Part shown: positions 1-6,121 of the stretch, one piece after another
Position numbering within the stretch: position 1 is the stretch's first letter
Layout of the letters: each line of letters starts with the position of its first letter
NCBI GenBank assembly: GCA_946187025.1
Contig: CAMHPM010000106.1
Location: 1 to 6,121 of the forward strand
Direction of reading: 5' to 3'
Length of the DNA: 6,121 nucleotides
Source: an uncultured Prevotellaceae bacterium
GTDB lineage: Bacteria > Bacteroidota > Bacteroidia > Bacteroidales > Bacteroidaceae
The notes under the pieces: model-generated
Seen by the model: only the letters and a program-made list of their open reading frames with translations
Database searches by the model: none
Told to the model about the DNA's origin: nothing
Position numbers and translations under genes: made by a program

Positions 1-531
1 CAGGCGGTTCTGGATTTCCTGGTCGATGGTGATAGCTGTTGTGTGTTCGAAACCACGTGTTCCGACTGTGCGTGCTGCCGAAGTCTTTGCTTCGTAGTCG
101 CGATTATACACATCGGAGAAGAGTTTGATATCAACTCCCGACGCACGACCGTTGATGGCAACCTGAGCGAGGTTGTAGTCTTCGAGGTCGGCAGAGAGCG
201 AAGTGACAAACTCAGGAACACTGATGCTGTAAGCACCTGTAGAGTCGGTCATGGCTGCATAGAAACTGTTGTTGTAAGACTTGATCTTAACACCAGTAAG
301 CGGTTCGCCTGTTGATGCATCATAGACGTGACCCTTGACTTCCTTCATAGGATATTGCTTTATCTCCTTCTTAGGTTTTTTCTTAGCAACAGGAGCCTCA
401 ATCTCCTCTATCTCCTCGTCATCATACTGTGCAGATGCGGGAAGTACTCCTATGCTGAATATCAGAGCGGCAATTCCTGCCTTGCAGAAAAGCTGCATAT
501 TATTGTTCATATATCTTTTCATACAGTTCAT
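1..531 (-). CDS. SusC/RagA-type TonB-dependent receptor, N-terminal 177 residues only, continues off the left edge
   Basis: SusC-type receptors are outer-membrane barrels that import substrates bound by SusD, powered by TonB. The frame runs open from the ATG at 531-529 to base 1 without a stop. Residues about 13-34 form a type I signal peptide (hydrophobic AGIAALIFSIGVLP, cleavage after ASA-34, mature start QYDDEE). An acidic-then-basic linker follows (DEEIEEIE, then KKKPKK, about 37-57). A carboxypeptidase-D regulatory-like domain covers about 65-140: VKGHVYDASTGEPLTGVKI, then MTDSTGAYSISVP. This is the small beta-sandwich that precedes the plug in SusC proteins. The last visible residues (TTAITIDQEIQNRL) probably lead into the plug. 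The usual VVVTGYG-like segment is not seen before the edge. Three further in-frame ATGs (522, 510, 498) would also keep the signal peptide; 522 (MKRYMNNN) is about as likely as 531. The plug and barrel lie outside the window, so the receptor call rests on the N-terminal domain and the operon context. Confidence 0.85.
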   Translation of the reverse strand, partial: MNCMKRYMNNNMQLFCKAGIAALIFSIGVLPASAQYDDEEIEEIEAPVAKKKPKKEIKQYPMKEVKGHVYDASTGEPLTGVKIKSYNNSFYAAMTDSTGAYSISVPEFVTSLSADLEDYNLAQVAINGRASGVDIKLFSDVYNRDYEAKTSAARTVGTRGFEHTTAITIDQEIQNRL

Positions 532-541
532 TGTTTAGGAG
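532..541 (-). promoter_or_regulatory. 10-base junction between the second FAS1 gene and the SusC-like gene
   Basis: After the TAA at 544-542, the minus strand reads CTCCTAAACA and then the first ATG at 531. No ribosome-binding motif is recognisable. A purine run, GAAAAGA (520-514), lies a few bases before the third ATG at 510, the only one of the four candidates with even a weak upstream purine tract. There is no space for a terminator or promoter, so the SusC-like gene probably belongs to the same transcript as the FAS1 genes. Confidence 0.5.
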
Positions 542-2317
542 TTATTCTTGCTCTTCAGTTGATTCCTTTGGTTCTTCTGCTGATTCATCGGGTTCCTCAA
601 CAGATTCCTCTGGATCTACGAGTTCGGCGTTGCGTGCTTCTTTTCCGCGCTCCGGCATTCCGTGAGGTTTGAGATAGATGCGGTCGAACAGCATACGACG
701 TGAGTAAGTCTTGGTCTGAGATGAAGATACATAAGACTGAACCTGAAGCATCACACCAACCTGTGGTACGCTATAGTAGCACTCTGTGAATGTGATTTCG
801 CCCAGGAAGATTGTATCTACCTGCTCTGGATTGCTGACGAAGTTATTACCATTGTCCTTAGGGTTCTTCAGTCTGACACCTGAATTTGGCCAGGTAGCGT
901 TGACATCTGTTGGACGGTTGGTACGTGTGAACAGATTGACACGGAACTGGTAAGGCTTGAGTGTATCGGCATCCTGTACGTTGCGGCCCATCTTAAGAGG
1001 AACTGTAACAATATATGCATCGTATGTTCCAGCCAATGTGTTCGGGATGTTGAAACCGATATATGGCTGTGCCGAAGAGTTAGATGGCTGAACATCGAGA
1101 TAAGAGCGGTTGGATACTGAGTTGTCGTTGATTACTACCGAAGAGTAGCTGCAGGTACGTGTGAAGAGAGCATTACCATCTTTGTCTTGCTCATTGTTTA
1201 CATTACCTGAGTGCTCGCACTCCAACTCGATCTCGCGGAAGAATGAATCGTAGATTGAGGATGGGTATTGGCTGGTTGTATAGACAACACCGTTACTACA
1301 TTCAATGCGGTCGTTGTATGTACCTGGCTCGAGGATTCCACCACGCTCAAATGGCTTGTAGAACACGTTGTACTTAGGATCCCACTTGCTGTAAGTTGTG
1401 GTTACAAGCGAGTCGTCCTGATGCAGGTTGGAGTTGTTGTTAAACATCAACGGGTTGAGTGTGTAGTAGTTTGCGTAGAAGTTCTGAAGTGAGTCGCGGT
1501 CTTCTTCGTGAACATTGTACACGAAATACTTGCGGGCTTCTTCGAGACGTGCGCTGAGTGCTTCATTGGTTGGAACGATGATTGTGTAATCAGAGTCCTC
1601 ACGATGTATGTATCCGCGCAGACGAGTCATAAGGTCGTTGGTGTGGATAAGCACTGAATCGACATAGATGCGGTTACCATCTTCGTCAACACCACGATAA
1701 ACACTGCGATTGATATCGAGTGAGTCTTCATCATATCTGACAAACAACTGATAAATAGAATCCATATCGGCTGTTGTCTCCATGAGTTCGTAGATGTTGG
1801 CATGGAACGGAATCTGTGATTCCATAATGTGCAATATACCATTTGTACACTGTATGTTGGCCTTGCGAGTCTTAATAGAGTCCAGGCTCACATATCCGTT
1901 TGACATAGTAGTGACCTTCTTATTGAGAAGCTCCACATTCTGCTCTTCTTCGTTTGAAGAATAGTTGTAGCGGGCAATGTGGTTCTTGATAAACCTGGTG
2001 AGAACAATCTCCCTGCTGCCACTATTGATGCCATCAATAAGTGCCTGCTTGTCGAATGTACCGTTTACAGGTGCGAATACAGTCACAATCTGGGTTTCGT
2101 CGAGCATTGCCTTATATCCGGCTGCATCGACAACCTCGATAAAGTCAGACAGTTCAGGCTGAGTCTTCATATACTGATATATGGTAGCATCAACAAGGTT
2201 AGCATTCTCTGACGAAGCCTTGTAGTGATCATCCCATGTATCGGAGCAGGAGTAGCAGGCAAGTAAACTTGCCACTGCTACGAGTCCTGTACGAATTGAT
2301 TTATTTATTTTGTTCAT
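542..2317 (-). CDS. Second fasciclin (FAS1) domain surface lipoprotein with acidic heptad-repeat tail (591 aa)
   Basis: The signal peptide runs MNKINKSIRT plus a hydrophobic core to about residue 20. C24, followed by SDTWDD, is the likely lipidated cysteine, because an S-D-rich stretch after the cysteine matches the Bacteroidota surface-export pattern; C21 in LLAC is the alternative. FAS1 domain 1 (about 43-168) has the motif TQIVTVFAPVNGTFD (75-89), NHIARYNYS (112-120) and the closing NGILHIMESQIPF (159-171). FAS1 domain 2 (about 171-350) has a canonical YTIIVPTNEAL (244-254) and SNGVVYTTSQ (341-350). A C-terminal beta-rich domain (about 356-551) contains IGFNIPNTLAGTYDAYIVTV (420-439) and ends MLFDRIYLKP (542-551), which mirrors the neighbouring 688-residue protein. 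After it comes a charged tail (about 557-591) of three acidic heptads. The shared domain order suggests that the two genes are diverged duplicates. The ATG at 2317-2315 lies 18 bases after the preceding stop. The function is unknown beyond a probable surface binding or accessory role for the flanking Sus-type transporters. Confidence 0.92.
   Translation of the reverse strand: MNKINKSIRTGLVAVASLLACYSCSDTWDDHYKASSENANLVDATIYQYMKTQPELSDFIEVVDAAGYKAMLDETQIVTVFAPVNGTFDKQALIDGINSGSREIVLTRFIKNHIARYNYSSNEEEQNVELLNKKVTTMSNGYVSLDSIKTRKANIQCTNGILHIMESQIPFHANIYELMETTADMDSIYQLFVRYDEDSLDINRSVYRGVDEDGNRIYVDSVLIHTNDLMTRLRGYIHREDSDYTIIVPTNEALSARLEEARKYFVYNVHEEDRDSLQNFYANYYTLNPLMFNNNSNLHQDDSLVTTTYSKWDPKYNVFYKPFERGGILEPGTYNDRIECSNGVVYTTSQYPSSIYDSFFREIELECEHSGNVNNEQDKDGNALFTRTCSYSSVVINDNSVSNRSYLDVQPSNSSAQPYIGFNIPNTLAGTYDAYIVTVPLKMGRNVQDADTLKPYQFRVNLFTRTNRPTDVNATWPNSGVRLKNPKDNGNNFVSNPEQVDTIFLGEITFTECYYSVPQVGVMLQVQSYVSSSQTKTYSRRMLFDRIYLKPHGMPERGKEARNAELVDPEESVEEPDESAEEPKESTEEQE
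545..607 (-). repeat. Three tandem 21-nt units encoding acidic heptads at the C-terminus of the 591-aa FAS1 protein
   Basis: Read on the minus strand, three consecutive imperfect 21-base units (607-587, 586-566, 565-545) encode ESVEEPD, ESAEEPK and ESTEEQE, ending directly at the TAA stop. Each unit starts GAATC and keeps the E-S-x-E-E frame, with differences mostly at third positions and in the variable residues. The repeat looks like a local in-frame duplication that has since diverged. The product would be a flexible, strongly acidic tail attached to the beta-rich domain. Confidence 0.85.
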
Positions 2318-2335
2318 AACAATTTGTTTTAAGAA
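2318..2335 (-). promoter_or_regulatory. 18-base A/T-rich leader between the two FAS1 genes
   Basis: Between the TAA (2338-2336) and the ATG (2317-2315), the minus strand reads TTCTTAAAACAAATTGTT. It is A/T-rich, with an AAAACAAA run about 7-14 bases before the start, the kind of unstructured leader that Bacteroidota use in place of a Shine-Dalgarno sequence. No -7/-33 promoter pair can fit. It supports the start chosen for the 591-residue gene and cotranscription with the gene before it. Confidence 0.55.
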
Positions 2336-4402
2336 TTATAACCTATCTTCAGGATAGTATTCGTTGTTGTAAACAGTTCTTGGACAGAGTTCCATATAGT
2401 CGAACGCGAATGTACCGTTGGTTGACTCCAACTTCTGCTGTACACGAATCCAGTGGTCAGACTTACCATCTGTATGGAATGTGGTGAATACGTGACGCAG
2501 TGTAGTTGAATAGTTGCGGAACCAGTCTGCAGGGCTGTTACCAGCCTGGTCGGTATTGCGGTACGAAGCTGGGCCCTTCATCCAACCACGGTTGTGCATA
2601 GCCTTGTCGTAGGCAGCGATGGCTTCTTCATCACCAAGGCTGGTGTCTGAACGCCACAATACACTTGGGTGGTCACCATTGATACGCATATCGACAGGAA
2701 TTCCACATGGTTTGTCATCGAGATAAACCTGGATGATACCACGGTTAGAGAAGTTGATACATGTGGCGATACGGAATTCGTAGTCTCCTTCTGGAACAGG
2801 AGGAAGCTTGAACTTGATATCATACATACCACAGATTGTTACTTCGTCGCCTTGATAAGACCAGAATGCGAGGTAACGGTTACGAACATGGAGGTGAGTC
2901 TGAACATCTGAGTAGATGAAGTTCTTTGCCGAACCCGACTTGAAACCAAGACAAGTGTTACCATTCTGCTTAGGGTCTGTGCTGAACGACTGTGCACCAT
3001 ACTGACCAGGGTTGTCAGGGTCGCCACCGACACCACCGATACCGAATGCACCAAACTCGTGGCCACGTGCTCCACTTGTCAGGAAGTCTGGCGAAAGAGT
3101 TGATGAGTCGAAGCGCATACGCTCGTTCAGGACAACTTCCTGAGTATTGCGTCCGTAGTCGATGAGGTCGTTGATGTAGTGGTAAACACCATTGGTTGCC
3201 TCTGTATGACGTCCGGCCTCAGAAGGAGCAGAAATCTTAGAACCTGCCACAAACACGCCACGGGAATCACGACGGTTCTGAACACCACGACGGTTTACAT
3301 AACGGCCAGCCTGTGTTCCAGAAGGGAATGATATCTTCATGAGCGAATGAGGCATCATGGTTTCATACCAGTCGGCCACATCCCAGTGACGGCGGTCAAA
3401 ACACTGCTGCAACATCTTGTTGTCAACTGTCAGCTTGTTGTAGTGAACACGTGCAGGGAGGAAGTGATATGATACCCAGCGGTTGAGTGAGTTGCGACGA
3501 TCGGTCTCGTCGGTCACGTCGGCATCTTCAGGATACATGTCGTCGTAAACCGCCTTGGCATGTGCACGGAGATCATCAATATTGTGGATGTCATGTGCGG
3601 CATAAACCTCGTCTGGTTCTATAAATCCGGTATATCCGTAGTAACGGTTCTCCATGTAGAACACGTTGTCATACTCTACGGCTGTGGAGTAGCAGTGTCC
3701 TTCTTCGAACGAGTCTGGTGAACATACATAGGATTCATCCTTATAGTAGCGCATTGAGTCGTCGAGGTGAGTGAGTTTCAGCGCCTGATAGAAGAGCGAG
3801 ATTGTAGAGTCGTTCATCATGAGGTCAGGAAGCATCTTTGTCGTAGCATCGATGATGCGGTTAACGGTGTGTACCACTCCGTTTTCCACAGAGTCATCAT
3901 AAACAATCATTCTTGAGAAGCTGTTGATATAGTATGCAATATCAATCGTTCCTGAAACAGAAACAGTGTCGGAGTCGCATGTGATAGTAAGATAACGATC
4001 GAGCATGTTCATCGTAGGCAGTGTTCCGTCGGACAAGTCGGTTGTGAAATATGACTTCTCAACGATGTGGGTTGCTGCAATGGTATCACAATCCTCTACC
4101 GACAGCTCATCGACTGAAGACAAACCACGTCCTTCAAGGAAGTTGTGTACCGCTTCGTTGGTCGGGGCAAATACGGTGTAAGAGCCGTAGGTTCCGAGCA
4201 AATCGAAGTTGACCATTGACGAGCGGTTGATTATATTGATAAACTCGCTGAATTGGTCTGAATGGTTGATAAGATATGTACTTGCCATATCTCCCTTTGC
4301 TGTATAATAATTCTCTACTCCAGGGTCATCGTCGCAACTTGTGCAGAAAGCACCCAAAGCTATGAGAATTACTGCAAAAATATTTAATTTCTTCAATTTC
4401 AT
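2336..4402 (-). CDS. Surface lipoprotein with two fasciclin (FAS1) domains and a C-terminal beta-sandwich-like domain (688 aa)
   Basis: The N-terminus has a basic start (MKLKK), a hydrophobic stretch at 8-19 and a cysteine-ending TSC at 21-23 followed by DDD. This reads as a lipoprotein signal with C23 lipidated and an acidic surface-export signal of the Bacteroidota type. FAS1 domain 1 spans about 45-187, with a textbook H1 motif TYGSYTVFAPTNEAV (71-85) and the closing motif VVHTVNRIID (176-185). FAS1 domain 2 spans about 189-421 and is more divergent: GYTGFIEPDEVYAA (256-269) stands where the PTDEAF motif should be, followed by WVSYHFLPAR (309-318) and NGVYHYINDLIDYG (404-417). The remainder (about 425-680) holds a strand pattern, GDYEFRIATC and IIQVYLDDKP (539-565) then FAFDYMELCP (665-674), resembling galactose-binding-like or CBM6-type jelly rolls. 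FAS1 domains generally mediate adhesion or partner binding; the exact role here is unknown. The ATG at 4402-4400 gives the right signal peptide and follows the susD-like stop by 9 bases, implying cotranscription. Confidence 0.93.
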   Translation of the reverse strand: MKLKKLNIFAVILIALGAFCTSCDDDPGVENYYTAKGDMASTYLINHSDQFSEFINIINRSSMVNFDLLGTYGSYTVFAPTNEAVHNFLEGRGLSSVDELSVEDCDTIAATHIVEKSYFTTDLSDGTLPTMNMLDRYLTITCDSDTVSVSGTIDIAYYINSFSRMIVYDDSVENGVVHTVNRIIDATTKMLPDLMMNDSTISLFYQALKLTHLDDSMRYYKDESYVCSPDSFEEGHCYSTAVEYDNVFYMENRYYGYTGFIEPDEVYAAHDIHNIDDLRAHAKAVYDDMYPEDADVTDETDRRNSLNRWVSYHFLPARVHYNKLTVDNKMLQQCFDRRHWDVADWYETMMPHSLMKISFPSGTQAGRYVNRRGVQNRRDSRGVFVAGSKISAPSEAGRHTEATNGVYHYINDLIDYGRNTQEVVLNERMRFDSSTLSPDFLTSGARGHEFGAFGIGGVGGDPDNPGQYGAQSFSTDPKQNGNTCLGFKSGSAKNFIYSDVQTHLHVRNRYLAFWSYQGDEVTICGMYDIKFKLPPVPEGDYEFRIATCINFSNRGIIQVYLDDKPCGIPVDMRINGDHPSVLWRSDTSLGDEEAIAAYDKAMHNRGWMKGPASYRNTDQAGNSPADWFRNYSTTLRHVFTTFHTDGKSDHWIRVQQKLESTNGTFAFDYMELCPRTVYNNEYYPEDRL

Positions 4403-4411
4403 AGTCTATGC
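4403..4411 (-). promoter_or_regulatory. 9-base junction between the SusD-like gene and the first FAS1 gene, no Shine-Dalgarno
   Basis: Minus-strand reading gives TAA, then GCATAGACT, then ATG. No AGGAG-like sequence occurs here or in the last codons of the upstream gene (GGATTTAAAGAT). The gap is too short for a promoter or terminator, so the downstream gene must be read from the same transcript, possibly with reinitiation after the SusD-like stop. Weak or absent Shine-Dalgarno sequences are normal in Bacteroidota. Confidence 0.6.
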
Positions 4412-6121
4412 TTAATCTTTAAATCCTGTTCTGTTATTCTTCTTTTCCTTATCAAATGCAGGATTCTGTACCAGGAGCGGATTGCGTTTAAGTTCGTCCT
4501 CTGAATATGGCATATAGAGGAACTCAAGCATTGACATCTTGATTCTCATTGCCGCTGCATTCGTGGTGTATTTACTACTGAGCTGACTTACGACAGACGA
4601 AGTTGAACCTTCGCGGCGTGCCTGACGCACGAGGTCATAATAGCGTTTGCCTTCGAACATGAGCTCGCGACGACGCTCGGCTGCAACCAGTGCTTCGCAT
4701 GCACTCTTCGTAGTGTAGTTTGACTGCAATGGGCGAGCCTGTCCTGTTGCGTTAGGAGCTGAGCGTCTGTAGATGGCTGTCACAATGTTGAACACATCGT
4801 TGTAGTATTCGGCTGATGTAGTGAAGTTGTTACCGTATGCTTCTGCACGAGTCTTTACGCCACTGGTATCTGGCACGTATGTGTCGATAAAATCTGCAAT
4901 CTGCACTTCGGCCTCAGCTTTCATAAGCATGATGTCGGTCAGACGATAAATAATCCAGTTGGCATAGTTCTGCTGACGATAGCTGGTATTCTGCACTTTC
5001 CAATCCTGCTGTCTTCCAACAGCCACTGTCATACGGTCGGCAGCATACTTGCGGATGTTGAACTCTTCACTGTCGCTGAACTTGAACCACTCTTGTGAGC
5101 GGAAGTCGTATGATGTAAAGAGTGTCACATTATTATTGTCATATACTTGCGGAGGTGTTACCGGCATCATAGACTGTGTAGCCGAAAGGTATGCACCGTT
5201 GTCGGCGTTGCTCTGGTTGCCATAGAAGCTTGAAACAGCACCGTTTGTAGAGCCTTGTGAACCTTCGTTGGATGAGAACGAGAGTTCGAAGATGCTTTCG
5301 AATGAATGTCCAGAACCGAATATCAGGTTATAAGCCTTGGCTGTAACGCCTGAGCTTGAGGACTGGTCTGCTTCGTTCCATTCTTCGATGAGTGGATAAC
5401 CGTACTCTGCATAGAGCTCACGGCTGATCTGACGATGGAGGTTTCCATAGCGGTCTTCCTTGTATTCATCGATCTTGGCAGCAATGATGCGGTCGCAGTA
5501 TTCCACACACTTTCTATAGTCGGCATCGCGCTTTACAGGGTCAACTTTTGCATTCGAAGCACGCCAGAGATAGAGGTCGGCCAGGAGTGCGAAGACACCG
5601 TTACGGCTAATCTTGCCGGTTGTTTCGTTATCGATGACATAACGCTTAGGAGCATACATCATGTATTCCTCGAGCTCGTTGATGAGTGTATCGAGAATGA
5701 GTTCCTGCTTTGTGGCAGGTATGACATAGTTCTGTGAGTCATCGATTGACGGTGTGCGTGTGAACGGCACATCACCAAATGTACGGATGAGATAGAAATA
5801 GCACAATGCGCGGATAGTCTTGATTTCAGCCAGTGTCTGACGGAGGTCGGAAGTGGTGAAGTTAGGGTCGCGCGACTGAACGATAGGTGCATACATCTCA
5901 CAGGTGTTACACCTATTTATTATTACATAGAAGCTCGACCAATCGCAGTAGCTATTTGATTCGAGAGTGTTACCGTTGAGCAGATATTTGATGTCGTTTC
6001 CGGCATCGGCTACTCGTTTTCCGGCTTGCACGTTGTCTGACCTGAGTTCGCCCCACACCAGCATACGGTTTACGACGTCGCTCTGGCAAAGTCCAGCATA
6101 GCAGGAAGTGACCACACTTTG
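4412..6121 (-). CDS. SusD/RagB-family outer-membrane nutrient-binding lipoprotein, N-terminus cut off by window edge
   Basis: SusD proteins are surface lipoproteins that cap a SusC TonB-dependent barrel and help capture glycans or peptides. The reading frame is open to the right edge, leaving 569 residues and a TAA stop at 4414-4412. Family hallmarks appear in the expected order (visible residues counted from the edge): WGELRSDNV near 23-31; RALCYFYLIRTFGDVPF near 104-120; the helical ISRNGVFALLADLYLWRAS near 171-189; WIIYRLTDIMLMKAEAE near 389-405; ERRRELMFEGKRYYDLVR near 482-499; and the C-terminal NPLLVQNPAF near 547-556. Family members are typically about 500-600 residues, so only some 40-60 residues, including the lipoprotein signal peptide, should be missing. 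The GTG at 6115-6113 is an internal valine, not a start, because the alignable TPR-like N-terminal helix continues upstream of it. It is the first visible gene of the operon, and its stop lies 9 bases before the next start. A partner SusC is expected just off the right edge (inference). The substrate cannot be told from the sequence. Confidence 0.96.
   Translation of the reverse strand, partial: QSVVTSCYAGLCQSDVVNRMLVWGELRSDNVQAGKRVADAGNDIKYLLNGNTLESNSYCDWSSFYVIINRCNTCEMYAPIVQSRDPNFTTSDLRQTLAEIKTIRALCYFYLIRTFGDVPFTRTPSIDDSQNYVIPATKQELILDTLINELEEYMMYAPKRYVIDNETTGKISRNGVFALLADLYLWRASNAKVDPVKRDADYRKCVEYCDRIIAAKIDEYKEDRYGNLHRQISRELYAEYGYPLIEEWNEADQSSSSGVTAKAYNLIFGSGHSFESIFELSFSSNEGSQGSTNGAVSSFYGNQSNADNGAYLSATQSMMPVTPPQVYDNNNVTLFTSYDFRSQEWFKFSDSEEFNIRKYAADRMTVAVGRQQDWKVQNTSYRQQNYANWIIYRLTDIMLMKAEAEVQIADFIDTYVPDTSGVKTRAEAYGNNFTTSAEYYNDVFNIVTAIYRRSAPNATGQARPLQSNYTTKSACEALVAAERRRELMFEGKRYYDLVRQARREGSTSSVVSQLSSKYTTNAAAMRIKMSMLEFLYMPYSEDELKRNPLLVQNPAFDKEKKNNRTGFKD

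Noticed and set aside
361..607. Charge pairing between the acidic tail of the 591-residue FAS1 protein and the basic KKKPKK linker of the SusC-like receptor.
   Set aside because: The SusC N-terminus should lie in the periplasm, whereas the FAS1 lipoprotein is predicted to be on the cell surface, so direct contact is unlikely.
43..672. Open frames on the plus strand at 43-315, 328-672 and 335-538.
   Set aside because: They lie antisense to the SusC-like N-terminus and the end of the 591-residue FAS1 gene. Their translations have no recognisable domain, and the minus-strand frame here has a coherent signal peptide and a regulatory-like domain.
868..2212. Other open frames inside the 591-residue FAS1 gene: 868-1095 and 1627-1842 on the minus strand; 1268-1492, 1977-2162 and 1979-2212 on the plus strand.
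   Set aside because: They are out-of-frame or antisense shadows of a gene with clear FAS1 motifs in frame, and their low-complexity translations have no domain signature.
2578..3075. Open frames at 2578-2832 and 2839-3075 (minus) and 2669-2911 (plus) inside the 688-residue gene.
   Set aside because: They are shadows of the coding frame: serine-, threonine- and valine-rich translations typical of shifted reading, with no independent start context.
5323..5901. Open frames at 5323-5526 and 5659-5901 (minus) and 5435-5737 (plus) over the SusD-like gene.
   Set aside because: They overlap the conserved SusD helical motifs read in the correct frame, so they have no support as separate genes.
6113..6115. 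GTG as a start codon for the SusD-like protein.
   Set aside because: The frame stays open to the window edge, and the next residues still belong to the N-terminal SusD helix. A start here would leave the protein without a lipoprotein signal peptide.
1..6121. Mobile element, CRISPR array, tRNA or rRNA, riboswitch, or rho-independent terminator.
   Set aside because: No transposase motif, terminal inverted repeat, spaced direct repeat, structured RNA signature or hairpin with a T-run was seen. All but 37 bases are coding on the minus strand.

Overview
The window is a densely packed stretch of a Bacteroidota chromosome in which every convincing gene lies on the minus strand, so transcription runs from the right edge to the left. 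The organism is most likely a member of the Bacteroidales. The evidence is a SusD-family nutrient-binding lipoprotein, a SusC/RagA-type TonB-dependent receptor start, lipoproteins with acidic residues directly after the lipidated cysteine, and gene starts with A/T-rich leaders and no clear Shine-Dalgarno sequence. Prevotellaceae or Muribaculaceae would fit the moderate GC content, but the sequence does not settle the family.

Layout in order of transcription: (1) a SusD-like protein, 4412-6121, whose N-terminus is cut off by the right edge; (2) a 688-residue lipoprotein with two fasciclin (FAS1) domains and a C-terminal beta-sandwich-like domain, 2336-4402; (3) a shorter 591-residue relative with the same architecture plus an acidic heptad-repeat tail, 542-2317; (4) the first 177 residues of a SusC-like TonB-dependent receptor, 1-531, which continues past the left edge. 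The gaps between genes are 9, 18 and 10 bases, with no room for a terminator and no recognisable promoter, so this reads as one operon. No stretch longer than 18 bases is without a coding assignment.

In the usual Sus arrangement a SusC barrel precedes its SusD lid. The SusD at the right edge therefore probably has its own SusC off the right side, and the SusC at the left edge probably has its SusD off the left side. If so, the two FAS1 lipoproteins sit between two SusC/SusD pairs and are plausible surface accessory proteins that bind a ligand, glycan or partner for one or both transporters. No glycoside hydrolase, protease, regulator, RNA gene, mobile element or CRISPR array is visible, so the substrate cannot be named.

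The points most worth a second look are the shared FAS1-FAS1-beta-domain architecture of the two middle genes, the 3 x 21-nt repeat encoding the acidic tail, and the atypical charged linker at the mature N-terminus of the SusC-like receptor.
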